Below, one piece after another: positions 53,440 through 64,000 of a DNA stretch of 64,000 bases. The stretch comes from Salvator merianae (Eukaryota > Chordata > Lepidosauria > Squamata > Teiidae): assembly GCA_003586115.2 (NCBI GenBank), contig QVOM02000112.1, positions 49,076,143 through 49,140,142 of the forward strand. The letters are read 5' to 3'. Position 1 is the first letter of the stretch; the number at the start of each line of letters is the position of its first letter. The notes under the pieces are model-generated. The model did no database searches. It was not told where the DNA came from and was given only the letters and a program-made list of their open reading frames with translations. The position numbers and the translations under genes were made by a program.

Positions 53440-54280
53440 TATCTTCCCCACTGATTAATCACTCTTGCCTATCTAGAAAGCAAGGAAGATCTGACAGTGG
53501 AACAGTTTAAAAGCTGCACTTACCTCTGAATTTATTTTACTTCTTTAGAGGATATCATGAAACTCAAATCGTGTATTGACAAGAGGTAGGTGAGTGCAGT
53601 GCTCTAGTTTGCCAGAGAGAAAATGCCACCCACATAAATGGATTCCAGCTGCTGGATTTAGAATTGTTATACAGAAAGGACAGAAAGTATTATGAATACC
53701 AAACCACCTGGGCTATAGCTGGGAGATTTCCAGATGGGTCTGAGGAATTCATTGTTATTTATTATAGACAGCATAAATACTTTTCTTGAGATAGCATTTT
53801 TCCTTGGTGTATCAGGACCACCAACTAAAGGAGGAGGAACTGAAATCATACTGTGCTAATAGCTTTGGTGTTTATGGCTTTGGCATTTATTAACTTGTGG
53901 GAGCTGTTTATTGAGCCATGAACTCCACTAATGGGGATATTATCTCCAAATTACGTACATCTTATACTGTTTGGATTATAGTGGCATAGTTACAGTTTAT
54001 CACCATTTACCAGCACAAATTTCCTAATGGGAATTTAATTGCTAATTTGCTGTTTATACTTCAAATAGGCCAGAGTGGTATTGTACAATATATTGCACAT
54101 ATACTTTTCCTAGCATTATCCTCCTCCTCCTATTGATATATTTAGTACTGTAGCCTCTAAAATCAACATGGAGCTTATGTAGCAGTTCATTTTTCAAAAA
54201 GAAAAAGGTTTTGTGGATATAGTATATGGATGGAAAGTCAGTCAGTCGATCAGTCATTCAAAGCCCTCTGCAAAACTTGA
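53440..54280. other. Unassigned AT-rich stretch
   Basis: No recognisable gene or repeat. Confidence 0.4.
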
Positions 54281-54373
54281 GAGGGAGGGAGGGAGGGAGG
54301 GAGGGAGGGAGGGAGGGAAGGAAGGAAGGAAGGAAGGAAGGAAGGAAGGAAGGAAGGAAGGAAGGAAGGAAGG
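54281..54373. repeat. (GGGA)n/(GGAA)n microsatellite
   Basis: About nine GGGA units pass into about fourteen GGAA units. The GREGGREGRKEGRKEG-type frame is an artefact of it. Confidence 0.97.
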
Positions 54374-54985
54374 ATCTTTTAAATAACTGGAATGCATCCA
54401 TGCAGGGTACCAGATTACCCTTTACTAGGGAACCCTGGATATGAACTGCATACAAGCCTGGGGATCTTGCTTAATTCAGTCTCTGAGGCAGGTGGAAGAC
54501 ATGTTCCAGACTTGTTCAGCTATATGACGCATGCGCTGCAGAGGCAGCAATCAAACCTGAAATGCAAGTTTTGCCTTGTTTAGATTTGGCCAGTGTCTTG
54601 GCACCTCAGAGGCCACATTTTTACCAACCATGTAAAAGCAAAGCTGCACAGTAAAAAAATGTTTGACAAGAGAAGCTGCATTTCTTTGACCAAGTGAAAG
54701 CACAACTATGTAATGCAAAAACATGTTCAATGAGTTTATTCATTGGATTCTAATTAGTGAATTTACTTCTCCCCTCAAGTAGCAAACTTGTAATCTTTTT
54801 GTTCCCAATATTTTTAAAATCCAGAAACTCCACCACCAAATTACACTCAGCATAAAGAAGACAAGCTAAAACGGTACTAGCAATGCACAGAAAGAACCAA
54901 ATTAACTTACTTTTTCCCAATAATTAACCGTTTCTTTTAACTCAGTTTGCCTCTAGACTCTTTAGTTCCCACTATTTCTTCTTGC
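54374..54985. other. Unassigned stretch
   Basis: No recognisable feature. Confidence 0.4.
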
Positions 54986-55240
54986 CGTTTGCTGCCAGAC
55001 ACGAGGAGCAATTCCCAGCTTACTTTCATGTCTGGTGACCAACTTTCACGATCAGCCCGACTGGCAGTACCAGAAGCCAGCCACAAATCTGTTCCTTTTG
55101 TTGTTTTTCATGTGATTGGCTGACTTCCAGTAGCCCCAGTTGCAAAAGCTGCTTACCAGAATGTGCTCTTTGCATATTGCAATCGGCACTATGTTGGGAA
55201 TGCCAAGGGTATGTCTTGTGTCTGAAGGCAGCCTTAGGGG
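54986..55240. mobile_element. Fragment of TGCCTCCAGACA-type DNA element
   Basis: GCTGCCAGACACGAGGAGC, TTTCATGTCTGGTGACC, GTGATTGGCTGACTTCCAG, then CACTATGTTGGGAATGCC and the end TTGTGTCTGAAGGCAGCC correspond in order to blocks of the family at 40412 and 43464. It is diverged and its boundaries are uncertain. Confidence 0.45.
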
Positions 55241-55272
55241 TAATTGTTAGTATTCAGAACTAATCTCATATT

Positions 55273-55421
55273 CAGTGGCGGCCTGTCACTTTAAGGGCAG
55301 GTGCTCAGAACCCGTGGGAAGGAAGCTGCGACAGTACGGAGGCCCAGAGACCCTATGAACAGCGATCACCCCCTTCCTGCGGGTTCCAAACACCTGCCCT
55401 TAAAGCAACGGGCTGGTGCTG
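55273..55421. mobile_element. hAT-type MITE with perfect 8-bp duplication
   Basis: A 149-bp element flanked by CTCATATT on both sides (55265-55272 and 55422-55429). Left terminus CAGTGGCGGCCTGTCACTTT and right terminus AAAGCAACGGGCTGGTGCTG are inverted repeats. They continue inward as AAGGGCAGGTG/CACCTGCCCTT and CCGTGGGAAGG/CCTTCCTGCGG, so the element is largely palindromic. An 8-bp duplication and CAGNGGCGG-type ends fit the hAT superfamily. No coding sequence. Confidence 0.92.
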
Positions 55422-55429
55422 CTCATATT

Positions 55430-57401
55430 CCTAGTTCCAATTTTATATTCATAATTGTTTGGAAAATAATCTCTTCTCCAGTTAGAAGCTATGGTTATCC
55501 CTTCTTTCCTGGCAGTTGGTCAGTCTTTGTTCACATGGTGCCTTTATGGCAGTGTGACAGCAACGGAACGTGTAGGGATCACATGTCCCAACCCCTCAAG
55601 ACCAGGGGGTGCGTTGGACAAGTGCATCCACACAGACACTCACTTGTTCAGCTGCCATCCTGCTATTAGTGCTCATCAGAATGCTTGAACATCAGATTGG
55701 TAGGAAGAGCTTTGACAACCCTTCCTACCACTTTGTTGGAGGCCCTGTTGCCAGGAAGAAGAATGCTTTTCTCCCTGCTATGTGACACCTGCCTTCACTT
55801 GCGAACTTTGATTATTAAAAACATGACAAATAACTGAAAAAGTTATCCAATGTTTAAGATAGTAAACAAAGAACTGAGACTTTTTATATTAAAAGAAAAA
55901 GCCACACACCAAAACCAGTTTGGATTAACTATTTTTGTGCAAACATTTTATTAAATGGTCGACCTTAAACCATACAACTGGCTACCATAAGAATGCTCAT
56001 AACCAGCAAAGTTTTAGCATTACTTCATCTTAGTCTAATAAAATCAAAATATGCTGTATCTGTCTTGGACTTTCCATTCTTATAAGAGTATTAACATGCA
56101 GATATTAAGATTGTTTACCATACAGCTACTAATCCTGAAAGAACATTATGCTAGATTCAGTTTATTTTCATCATAAAATTGCATAATTCAAATCTCTTTT
56201 CAATTTTCTTAGAGGTAGCACTTCCAACGACATTTTTTTTCAAAAAAAAGGCACTCAGCTATGGGATCCTTACTAGCGCCTGCAGTGGGACAGACTATAA
56301 ATAGTGTGTTTCATGTGCTGATTGCGCAACTAATCTGTAGTGAGATCAGTAACCACTAGTGGATGAGACAGGGTTAGGGTAAGGTGGAGTAGGGGACAGT
56401 GAGGTAACTAGTAAAGTCCATTTAATTATTTCAGATTGAGCTTTGATCCACAGTGGAACAAAGGCCAGTTCAATGTTATCAAAGACATTTAAATGTGCTC
56501 TACCAGTCCCTGTATCATTGCTCCACCATCTTTTCTTCACCATCTGTAGCTGCTTGGGGTCATTATTGTGATCCTTTACAATGGATGCACACCTATGCAG
56601 CATATGTAAGCATGCAAACCACATACGTTTGGATTACATGCAAAGTGCCAAAAATGCATTTGCTTGCATTTCATTGTTTGCAAAGAAACTCAATGAATAT
56701 TGTATGTATTGAAATCTGTTCAGTTCAAGTATCTTCAACTATATTATCTGAATATTCATGAAAGAATAAATGTTTTTGGAATGACAGGGGACAATGGGAA
56801 ATCATGCATGCAAAATCTAAAATAATATATATTGGATTCTTCTGTTTTCACATGGGGATCTGCTGGATAGGGTGTATATTTGAAACCATACTCATCTTTG
56901 CTATTCAGGCATGTGCTGCCTGTGGTCCCTATAGACATGAAATCTAGAGAGAACATAACTGTGGGGTATGTACCATATTCAATTTTATTTATAGAAAATT
57001 CTTGGAGAGGACTTAAGAGAGATCTATATAAGTAAAAAAGTGCTGTACATACAATTAATACAAGATCTTGGTAAGGAAATAGGATGGAGACTGAAGCAAA
57101 TTGTTTTGTCATTGGGTAGATACCATACAAGGAAAACAGTTTAGTTGTACTTCATTCAAGTGAGCTTTCCATCTCTGCACAAAATTAATCTCATGTTCTA
57201 CTCTGGACGAAATACTTTTGTATTTTACTTTTAACTTTTATTTGTTTTGTTTTTTTAACCCCTACTGAACTTCATTGGGGACTTTTCCACTTCAGTTAGA
57301 GAAACAGCTCTTAAGTAAATCATGCAGAAGCTCATTCACTCTTTTACATGAGGGATGATGGACCTATGCTCTAGGATCTCTATTGGGGCAGGAAAATCAT
57401 A
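55430..57401. other. Unassigned AT-rich stretch
   Basis: About 2 kb without a gene, RNA or repeat that I can name. Frames at 56346-56761 and 56756-57130 show no domain. Confidence 0.45.
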
Positions 57402-57644
57402 GGCTGTGTCTACTTGGGGCGGCTGGTCCATGCCAGCAGTCCTAAGAAACACAGTGTCTGCACTGCAGATTGGTCTAGGGAGAGGCACAGCCTCCTGGTA
57501 GAATGCCATATCTCTACAGGCATAGAGTTGGACCAAGCTATACCTCAAAAATGGTGCTGTGCTTCAATGGAAGACCACTTGCCAGCAGTCTCCAATGCTT
57601 TCCCTGGTGGTAGACCAGCCCAGGACTCGTGTGTGTAGACAGCA
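57402..57644. mobile_element. Possible MITE with GCTGTGTCTAC ends
   Basis: Starts GGCTGTGTCTACTTGG, and GTGTGTAGACAGC lies near the right end. GGCTGGTC (57419-57426) pairs with GACCAGCC (57613-57620). The terminal repeats need a small gap to align and no target duplication is evident. Confidence 0.45.
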
Positions 57645-59034
57645 GCAAGTGTTTGGGCTGTTCTGCCAGGTACAAGGAGCCTGGCTGCATTTGACTGCGC
57701 TTGCAGAAACAATACCAGGAGTTTACTGCTTCTGGATGCCTGATTTAAAAAGTCCCAGCCTTCAGTTTTGGAGGCTGGGCCAGGATGGATTGCTGTTCAA
57801 ATCCAGTCCAAGATGGGACCTGGACTATGTCAATCTTGTATGACTAAATCTTATCCCCCACAGCAATATATATGGAAAGTGAGGTGTGGTTAATTATAAT
57901 CAATCTTTTAGGTTACCAACATTTAGGACTGGAAATGAATATTTCTGAATACCTTAAGAATTGAAAATAAGGCACAAAATTCACAAAGCTCATCTCTTGC
58001 CATCAAACCAATGTCAGAAGTTCTCCAGTTTTGGCCATCAACTCACAAAGAGCTCATAGCCTTTCTGCATGTGAACTGACAAGCCCACTAGCACAAAGGA
58101 GGCAACTTATAAAGAAACACGTGTGCTACAGCAGGAAAGGAGGAAGACATTACCTAAAGGAGTTTGAAATGGTAGAGCTAACCAGAGCCCATTCCACATA
58201 CAATAACCGAGAAAAAAAAATACATTTAAATTCTTTTAATTGTGATACATTACACGTACAGCACAATTTACTGGAATCTAAAAGAATTACAAAAGTATAT
58301 GAATTATTTCTACAATAAAGTATAAAACGAAAAACAACAACCTTACATTCCCCCAAAATCTGTAACTGTGATTCTTTTATTTTCTTTTAAAACATGAAAA
58401 TGTACAGAAGTCTTCAGAGAAAGGAAGCTGCAACATTTATCCGTAAGAGATGTCCTGTGTGGACAGCGTTATTCCCCAAGGCCAAAGAGATCCTCTATTA
58501 GTGGCAAGTATCTGATCTTTTTCACTGGAAGAGCTGGTGGCTGCCCACTCCACTGATCTTCGTACTTTAAAAAAAAAAATTAATGAGAAGGGCAAACAAG
58601 ACATTATGCAAAACTGGAAGGCATGCCAATATAGCATCCAAGATAGTAAAGCAATGCTTTCTTGTATGTGCACATCCCCGAGACAAGTTTTTACTTTCTC
58701 TACTTGGATGAGGGACTGCAGCAAAAATGGGGACAAGTATTGGGAAATTATGTCTCCAGGTTGAAGCAGCCTAATGGAATGAAAAAGAAACAGACTATGG
58801 CTATTTGCCTTCCTATGCCGATATTTTCCTGTTAATCTTTGTGAATGTGGTTGGAAGAAGAAATATGGAATTGATACTGATTATGCTTTGGGTTTTAGTA
58901 AACAAAACTAGTCAGCTGGAAATAAATCCAATCAAAGAGAATTCACAAGGGTTGGGTGGGTAACCTTTATCCATACAGACCTGCTTGGGTACTGAGATCT
59001 CAAGGAGAGGGGCTTCTTGCAATTCCTCCTCGCT
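57645..59034. other. Unassigned stretch
   Basis: No recognisable gene. GCCCAGCC/GGCTGGGC-like text occurs near 57758-57780. Confidence 0.4.
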
Positions 59035-59325
59035 CAGAGGTGCAAGGGGCAGGGACAGGGGCACACAAGAGGGCCTTTTTTGTGGTGACCCCCAGCCTCT
59101 GAAAGAACCTGCTCTGGAGGTTCGCCAGACACTTACATTATATAGTTTATGGTGCTTGGTTAAAACATACCACTTCACCCAGGCCTTTGATGTTTAACTT
59201 CCTCTGGGTGTTGTCCTGGGGAAAATGGGTTATATTTTAAATATGTTTTAAATATGTTTTATTGTGAGCTGCTCTGGGATCTTTTGATGAAGGGCAGAAT
59301 ATAAATTGTTAAATAAATAAACTAC
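59035..59325 (+). mobile_element. L2-like LINE 3' end
   Basis: The coding remnant RAFFVVTPSL (59071-59100) corresponds to the RAFSVVAPSL block of L2-like ORF2, and LVKTYHFTQAF (about 59155-59187) to the final LKTYLFTQAF block. The 3' UTR then ends TTGTGAGCTGCTCTGGG, GGGCAGAATATAAATTG and AAATAAATAAA. It is the same family as 10978-11690 and again strongly 5'-truncated. Confidence 0.75.
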
Positions 59326-59720
59326 TGGTTAGTTGTTGTTCTAGCACCTGGAGCTGACCTCAAACATATTTCTATCTCCCATATTAGCCCCATCATATCC
59401 ACCATCATGTTTTCCCCCCCATGTATCACATTTTTGCATTCCCTCAGACAATGAAGACTTTTGTGCCTCTTCCTGGGTTCAATCCTCTTATCACTAAACA
59501 GAGAAATTCCTCCCTCCCAAATCGCTGGACCAGTGCTGATTCATGTTACCCTACTTGTAACATTGAGAGAATGGCATGTTTTTCTTCTCCCTCAAAAGTC
59601 TACCTATTTGGCCCACACCCCTTTCTTTCTTCACAACACTATGAAATTCAAAATCCCAGCATCTGGCAAAGGAGAGCCAGAAATAACTGGAAAACTGCAC
59701 CATCTCCCTTTCTTCATTTT
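59326..59720. other. Unassigned stretch
   Basis: No recognisable gene; the frame at 59421-59807 has no domain. Confidence 0.4.
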
Positions 59721-60176
59721 GGCCGCGTCCAGATAGTGTCTAAAATCCAGGATTATCCCATCACTATATTGGGATTGCCACACATATCCATGACAATCCC
59801 AACATAGTCCTGAGATACAGAGATGAAATCCCAGAATATCACTACTGTGGGAAAAAGAACACCAAACCTGGGTCTTCCCAAACAGCGATATTACTTACCT
59901 TGTCTGACACTTGTTCCCAAGTTTTTTCCTAAGGACAACAGCCACTGAGCAAGCACTTGGGTGAAACCCGGTTGAAAATACCCATTGCGCAAGCACAGAG
60001 GGCAGCACTTGCACACTTCTGGGTATTTCATGCCATTGAAGCAATACAGGAGCAAGAACCAGACAAAGTTAGGGGTCCACGCTTGCCCTGCAATTTTGCC
60101 CTGGGGGGGACAGTAAGGGGCAGTTGTGGGACCTGAACAAGATCCTGCATTCTCCTCTCACCATCTGGATGTGGCC
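59721..60176. mobile_element. DNA element with GGCCGCGTCCAGA ends
   Basis: Left end GGCCGCGTCCAGATAGTG and right end CACCATCTGGATGTGGCC form inverted repeats, flanked on both sides by TTT. The interior has TTGGGATTGCCACACATATC and TGACAATCCCAACATAG arms, and a central pair AAATACCCATTGCGCAAGC / GTGCACACTTCTGGGTATTT-like. Layout and blocks resemble the 43464-43845 family, and the terminus resembles the palindrome at 15001. A 3-bp duplication would fit Harbinger, but TTT in an AT-rich flank is weak evidence. Confidence 0.65.
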
Positions 60177-60553
60177 TTTATTTTTCTCCCTTTTCTTGGG
60201 TTCAATATGAATTTAAGTTTGGAGTTTGCTGTATGCATGTGTGTAGGTGTATCAATACTGTCTCCCTCAACTGAAAGTAAGTTTAAAATCTAAATAGCCT
60301 TACTCTGCCACATAGGAGGTTTAGTTGAGAAAGAGGGTCTATCCTTAAGTCAGTCTGCTAGCAACTCATTCAAGAGATTATTTTAATTCAAGGGGAGGAA
60401 AGGGAAGCCAAATGATAGCAGCAACTGATAGACAATTTGGGGCTGAATTGATAGCCTGGCTATCTAGAGATTTGGCCTCTGAAATCCATCATCAGAAGAT
60501 CAGGGCAACTGTCCACCCAATTAATACGTAGATTCTCCACTGACTTATAAAAC
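60177..60553. other. Unassigned stretch
   Basis: No recognisable feature. Confidence 0.35.
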
Positions 60554-60743
60554 CAGCAGCCGCCCATCGCTTTAAGGATGGGTGTTCGGAATGCGTGGGA
60601 AGGGGGTGATCACTGTTTGCGGGGCCTCTGCAGGGCCAGTGGCCTGCTGCAACAGTACGGAGGCCCGGAGGCCCCACAAACAGCGATCGCCCCCATCCCC
60701 CGGGTTCTGAACACCCCACCCTTAAAGCGACGGGCCACCGCTG
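60554..60743. mobile_element. hAT-type MITE with 8-bp duplication
   Basis: A 190-bp relative of 55273-55421. Left terminus CAGCAGCCGCCCATCGCTTT and right terminus AAAGCGACGGGCCACCGCTG, flanked by TATAAAAC (60546-60553) and TATAAAAT (60744-60751), 7 of 8 identical. The inner arms GGGGGTGATCACTGTTTGCG/CAAACAGCGATCGCCCCC pair almost fully. The 40-base centre between the arms, absent from the shorter copy, contains CAGGGCCAGTGGCCTG. Confidence 0.88.
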
Positions 60744-60919
60744 TATAAAATGATTCCCGTTCAAACTTCCTTGGTTATGACGGCTATGGGGCTAGCTGGG
60801 CCACTATAAATGTGGTAGGAAGTAATACCTGCCATGGACAGGACAGGTCTTATAAATCCCTGTTCGAGCAGCATAGCAAATGGAAAGCTTCCCCTAGTCA
60901 CGTTACACGTTGCATTGCC
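60744..60919. other. Unassigned stretch
   Basis: No recognisable feature. Confidence 0.3.
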
Positions 60920-61245
60920 TAAATTTATTTATTTCTTTAAGAACTTATATCTTGCCCTTCATGCAAAGGTCCTAGGATGAGTCGCAACAACAGAAAGATA
61001 AAATATATACAACAATCTAAAATATATTCAAAATGCAAACTGCCAGGACAACACTCAGAGGAAGCTAAACATCAAAGGCCTGAGTGAAGAGGTACTTTTT
61101 AATCAGGTGCCAAAAATTATATAATCTAGGTGCCTGGCAAACCTTCAGGGGGAGGCTATTCTAGAGTCTGGGGGCCACTACTGAAAGGGCCCTCTTGTGC
61201 GTCTCCACTCCCTGCACCTCTGAACGAGGTAGGAACTACAAGAAG
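60920..61245 (-). mobile_element. L2-like LINE 3' UTR
   Basis: From the tail side: AAATTTATTTATTTC, ATATCTTGCCCTTCATGC, then AAAGGCCTGAGTGAAGAGG, GGGGAGGCTATTCTAGAG, TCTGGGGGCCACTACTGA and AAGGGCCCTCTTGTGCG. This order is typical of a common sauropsid LINE 3' UTR read on the complementary strand. No coding text remains. Confidence 0.65.
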
Positions 61246-61874
61246 GCATTCTCCTTGAGATCTCAGTATTCGGGCAGCTCTATATGAGTTAATCAATATT
61301 TTGCTCTTTTTCTTTGGATTTTTACAATCTATTATTAGGAACAGACTTGAAGACTCTCTGGCCCATTCTTGTCAATTGCCTCCCCTTTCTATGCTTACAA
61401 GAACAATCAAATTAGCTCTGACTCATTACATGTCAGTCACACTACAGCTTCAGGCTATAACTGACCTCTCGGACTTGCAGTTTTGTTACTCATAAGATCT
61501 GTGTAGCAAGACTTTGTGACCCTCATTCACAACTTGTGGGTTTTAGAAAATGCATATCCATGTGACAGTCCTGGAGATCAGTAATTTCTGCTGTTCCCTC
61601 CCTCCCCAGGGGGTGTTTTTGGACTTCTCTCCACTGGCTTCCCTCACTCTCCTACTCCACTCCTTCCTGCCACAGAAACAAGGTCTTCCCCATCACTCTT
61701 CCCTGCCTGCTGTTCACACAGCTTCCTCATGCACCCTTCCAAAATCTAAATAGGTAGGATTCATTTTATCCTGCTGGGGGAGAATAGCAAGGCACTGTTC
61801 CCCTAACCCCGTTTCTCATAGGAGTCAATGCCACGGTATTCACAGTTGTGTAGGTCTGCAGAGCAAAAATCCTC
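61246..61874. other. Unassigned stretch
   Basis: No recognisable gene. Confidence 0.4.
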
Positions 61875-61893
61875 ATAAATATTGTTGATTGTA

Positions 61894-62182
61894 AATAAGA
61901 CAGTTGATAGGTTTTATAGAAACTTGAAAGCCTTTATTGACTTTCTGCAAGAATTGGAAAGTGGACTTGTGGTTGCTGGATTTGAAGAATGAAGAGGAAA
62001 GAAGACAATCGGTGGAAGAAAAGATCTGAAAGTGATCAGGAAGGCAAGAAACATGAAATGTAGAAGAAATTTTGGAAGGAGGAGGAAGTCAGTAGTAAAA
62101 AATATTACTGTATGAATTGTTGAACTTAATGTAAATTTTATATGTCTTAATACATAAATACATAAATACATTAAATAAATAA
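61894..62182 (+). mobile_element. Short L1 insertion with 19-bp duplication
   Basis: The insert starts within L1 ORF2: 61915-61989 reads KAFIDFLQELESGLVVAGFE followed by a stop, like the last residues of L1 ORF2p in this window and in the family (FIDFL block). A 3' UTR and a TACATAAATACATAAATA-type tail follow. Both sides carry ATAAATATTGTTGATTGTA (61875-61893 and 62183-62201); a few of the first bases may belong to the tail. It is a classic 5'-truncated L1 insertion of under 300 bp. Confidence 0.88.
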
Positions 62183-62201
62183 ATAAATATTGTTGATTGT
62201 A

Positions 62202-63767
62202 TTGATAATACTGTATCCCTTCCCAGGAACACAAAACATCACTGCTGTTTAAACACTGTATCTCTTCCCTCATCTGTCTTCTTTCCTCTTGAACAACTAT
62301 ATTCTTTCTTCAACAGTTTCTTAGGCATCCTGATCTCTTTTGAAAACAGCATAAACCTCTTCAATCTTGTGTATCATATTCCTACCATGTTCTGTGCTTT
62401 TTCTCCATAATGAAGCTCTGATTATGAGTTTTTCCTTACCCTAAACCTTCTCTTGGGTTCCAACTGGCTGTGAAGTGACCATTACTAAAAACCTCAGTGT
62501 AAACCCATCCAGATTGCAATTTGTGGATACATGTGCCCTGTCCTAGCAATTCCTATAACATTACTTGATTTTCATCAGTAATCATTCTTGCCAATGGAAC
62601 CACAGTGTTATAGAACACCATGAAAAAATACACTTTTGTTGTGTGGGGAAGTGCAAGTTTCCATGAGAAGACATATAGCCTCCATAAAGGAATGGTTAAA
62701 ACAAGGATAAAAATCAGAATAATACTCAACAATTTCCTCTCCTGGCTAGCAGGAAAATTCTATAGGCAAACTAATTGTAGTCAAATACTCTTCTGGGAAG
62801 GCAAAGGTTACCATGCCTACATGGAGTAAATTAATAGGAGTGGAAGAGAGCCAGTAACAATAATCTTTAAAGCGATCTCCCAAGAGACTGGCAAAATACT
62901 ACAAGGAATTCTGAATCTATGTGATCCCTTAGGGCACCATTTGGGGCTGAATATCAATTTCCATACGTCTACTATCAACATGAGGACCACTGATTACAAC
63001 TAGCAGTGATGCATTCATCCCAGCTAATGGTATCATGAGGCTGACTTTCCAAACTTCTGAACAAACTGAAAGAAATGCTTGGAGTTTCAAAAGTTCTGAG
63101 AATACAGTAAGACCAGCACTCCTCTCCTTTCTTGTCCTGCCCCAAATGCAACTGATAAAAGAGTTGTGAAGACAGAGGGGGCTACAGCACAAGTCTGGAC
63201 ACGCATGTGAAGTGAACAATGCTACTAGCGACCCAAGGAAAACTGAACACCCAAATTGGAAAAGAAGACTGGAGCTAACAATAGTGACTGATGTTCCTGG
63301 GGTGATGTGTTAAGAATTAAACAAAAAATTTTGGAGGGTTTGGGCTCAGCTTATAACTATTTACTCTTTTCTTAAATACCTCTACTCCTGGATTTAGGCA
63401 TTATTGCCACTGGTAGCCCATGAACAGTAGGGTAATGGGGGAGATACTAGTGTCTGACTGAAAGTTTTGCTTTAACTTTTCCAAACCATATTTTGATTGC
63501 AGATTTTCTGCTAGACAGTAATTTGTCCAGGAAGGAAGTAATCTTGGGTATAGCATTCCCAAAGTACCAGGGCAGTAAAATGCGTTTTCCAAACCTTGAG
63601 TCAGCAATGAAATGTATTTTCTAAGACTTGTTAAGGTAGAACCACTCAGTGAGAAAGTCTCCTGTATAATCAACAAGCACTCCAGAACTAATCCTTTTTA
63701 AATCACCAGCAAGATGTCAATAATACCATGGGTCAAACTTCAACAGGAGGATTCAAATTCCATTTCT
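62202..63767. other. Unassigned stretch
   Basis: No recognisable gene, RNA or repeat; frames at 62620-62829, 62929-63219 (minus) and 63401-63676 (minus) show no domain. Confidence 0.45.
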
Positions 63768-64000
63768 GCCTTGGTAGGGGTAAGTAGTGAGTTAGCAAAG
63801 TTTGCTGCTGGCACTGAAGTGTTCAGGGTGGTAAAAACTGAAAGTAATTATAAAGAGCTCCAGAGGGATCTCTTGATATTGGATGAGTGGGCAACCAAGT
63901 GGCAAATGCTCTTCAATCTTAGCAAGTGCAAAGTGATACACATTGGGGCAAAGAACCCCAATTACACCTATAAACTGATGGGGGCCAAGTTTTCTGAGAC
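63768..64000 (+). mobile_element. CR1 LINE ORF2, reverse transcriptase fragment
   Basis: One frame is open from about 63777 to the window end: SSELAKFAAGTEVFRVVKTE, KELQRDLLILDEWATKWQML, FNLSKCKVIHIGAKNPNYTY and KLMGAKFSE. This is the CR1 polymerase region around and after the catalytic box. The usual FADDT reads FAAGT here, so both catalytic aspartates are lost. The element continues beyond the window; its left side becomes unrecognisable before 63768. Confidence 0.92.

Noticed and set aside
54226..54455. Gly-Arg-Glu/Lys repeat frame and its minus-strand partner
   Set aside because: Produced by the (GGGA)n/(GGAA)n microsatellite.
1..64000. Endogenous retrovirus or LTR element
   Set aside because: No paired LTRs, primer-binding site or gag/pol motifs were noticed; reverse-transcriptase text found belongs to LINEs.

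Overview
The window looks like non-coding nuclear DNA from a land vertebrate, most likely a squamate reptile. That reading is an inference from the mix of transposable elements, not from a recognised host gene. CR1 LINEs with classical sauropsid 3' ends occur together with L1, an L2-like LINE, a Penelope-type repeat, a tRNA-headed SINE, and many short hAT-, PIF/Harbinger- and Tigger-like DNA elements. I found no host protein-coding exon, rRNA, functional tRNA gene or CRISPR array. The longest open frames lie inside transposon copies or microsatellites. The window is therefore probably intergenic or deep intronic.

Layout. 1-5 kb: Harbinger-like MITEs and an AT-rich MITE. 5.1-8.7 kb: an L2-like LINE (endonuclease and reverse transcriptase remnants) split by an L1 3' end and bracketed by palindromic MITE sequence. 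9-18.4 kb: more MITEs, L2-like tails, a nearly perfect 134-bp palindrome and CR1 tails. 18.4-25.6 kb: the most densely nested part. One Harbinger-like MITE carries a second MITE. A minus-strand L1 is split by a tRNA-SINE and by a MITE inside another MITE, and is followed directly by a CR1. 25.6-34 kb: mostly unassigned DNA with microsatellites. 34.7-46.3 kb: a MITE split by a MIR/L2-like SINE, a Penelope-like inverted repeat with two hammerhead-ribozyme-like cores, a MITE holding a poly(A)-tailed retroposed sequence with a 15-bp target duplication, a partial Tigger-like element and a second SINE copy. 50-55.5 kb: two Harbinger-like MITEs, a 1.49-kb Tigger-like element with an internal minisatellite, and a hAT MITE with a perfect 8-bp duplication. 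57-64 kb: more MITEs, L2-like ends, a short L1 insertion with a 19-bp duplication, and a CR1 reverse-transcriptase fragment running off the end.

No genes act together here. What can be read is insertion history. Several insertions are supported by target-site duplications, and in some cases by a related uninterrupted copy in the same window. These give the 3-bp duplication and terminal repeat of the main MITE family and a relative order of events. Family names (Harbinger, hAT, Tigger, Penelope, L1, L2-like, CR1) rest on terminal motifs, duplication lengths and translated motifs read by eye. No database search was run.
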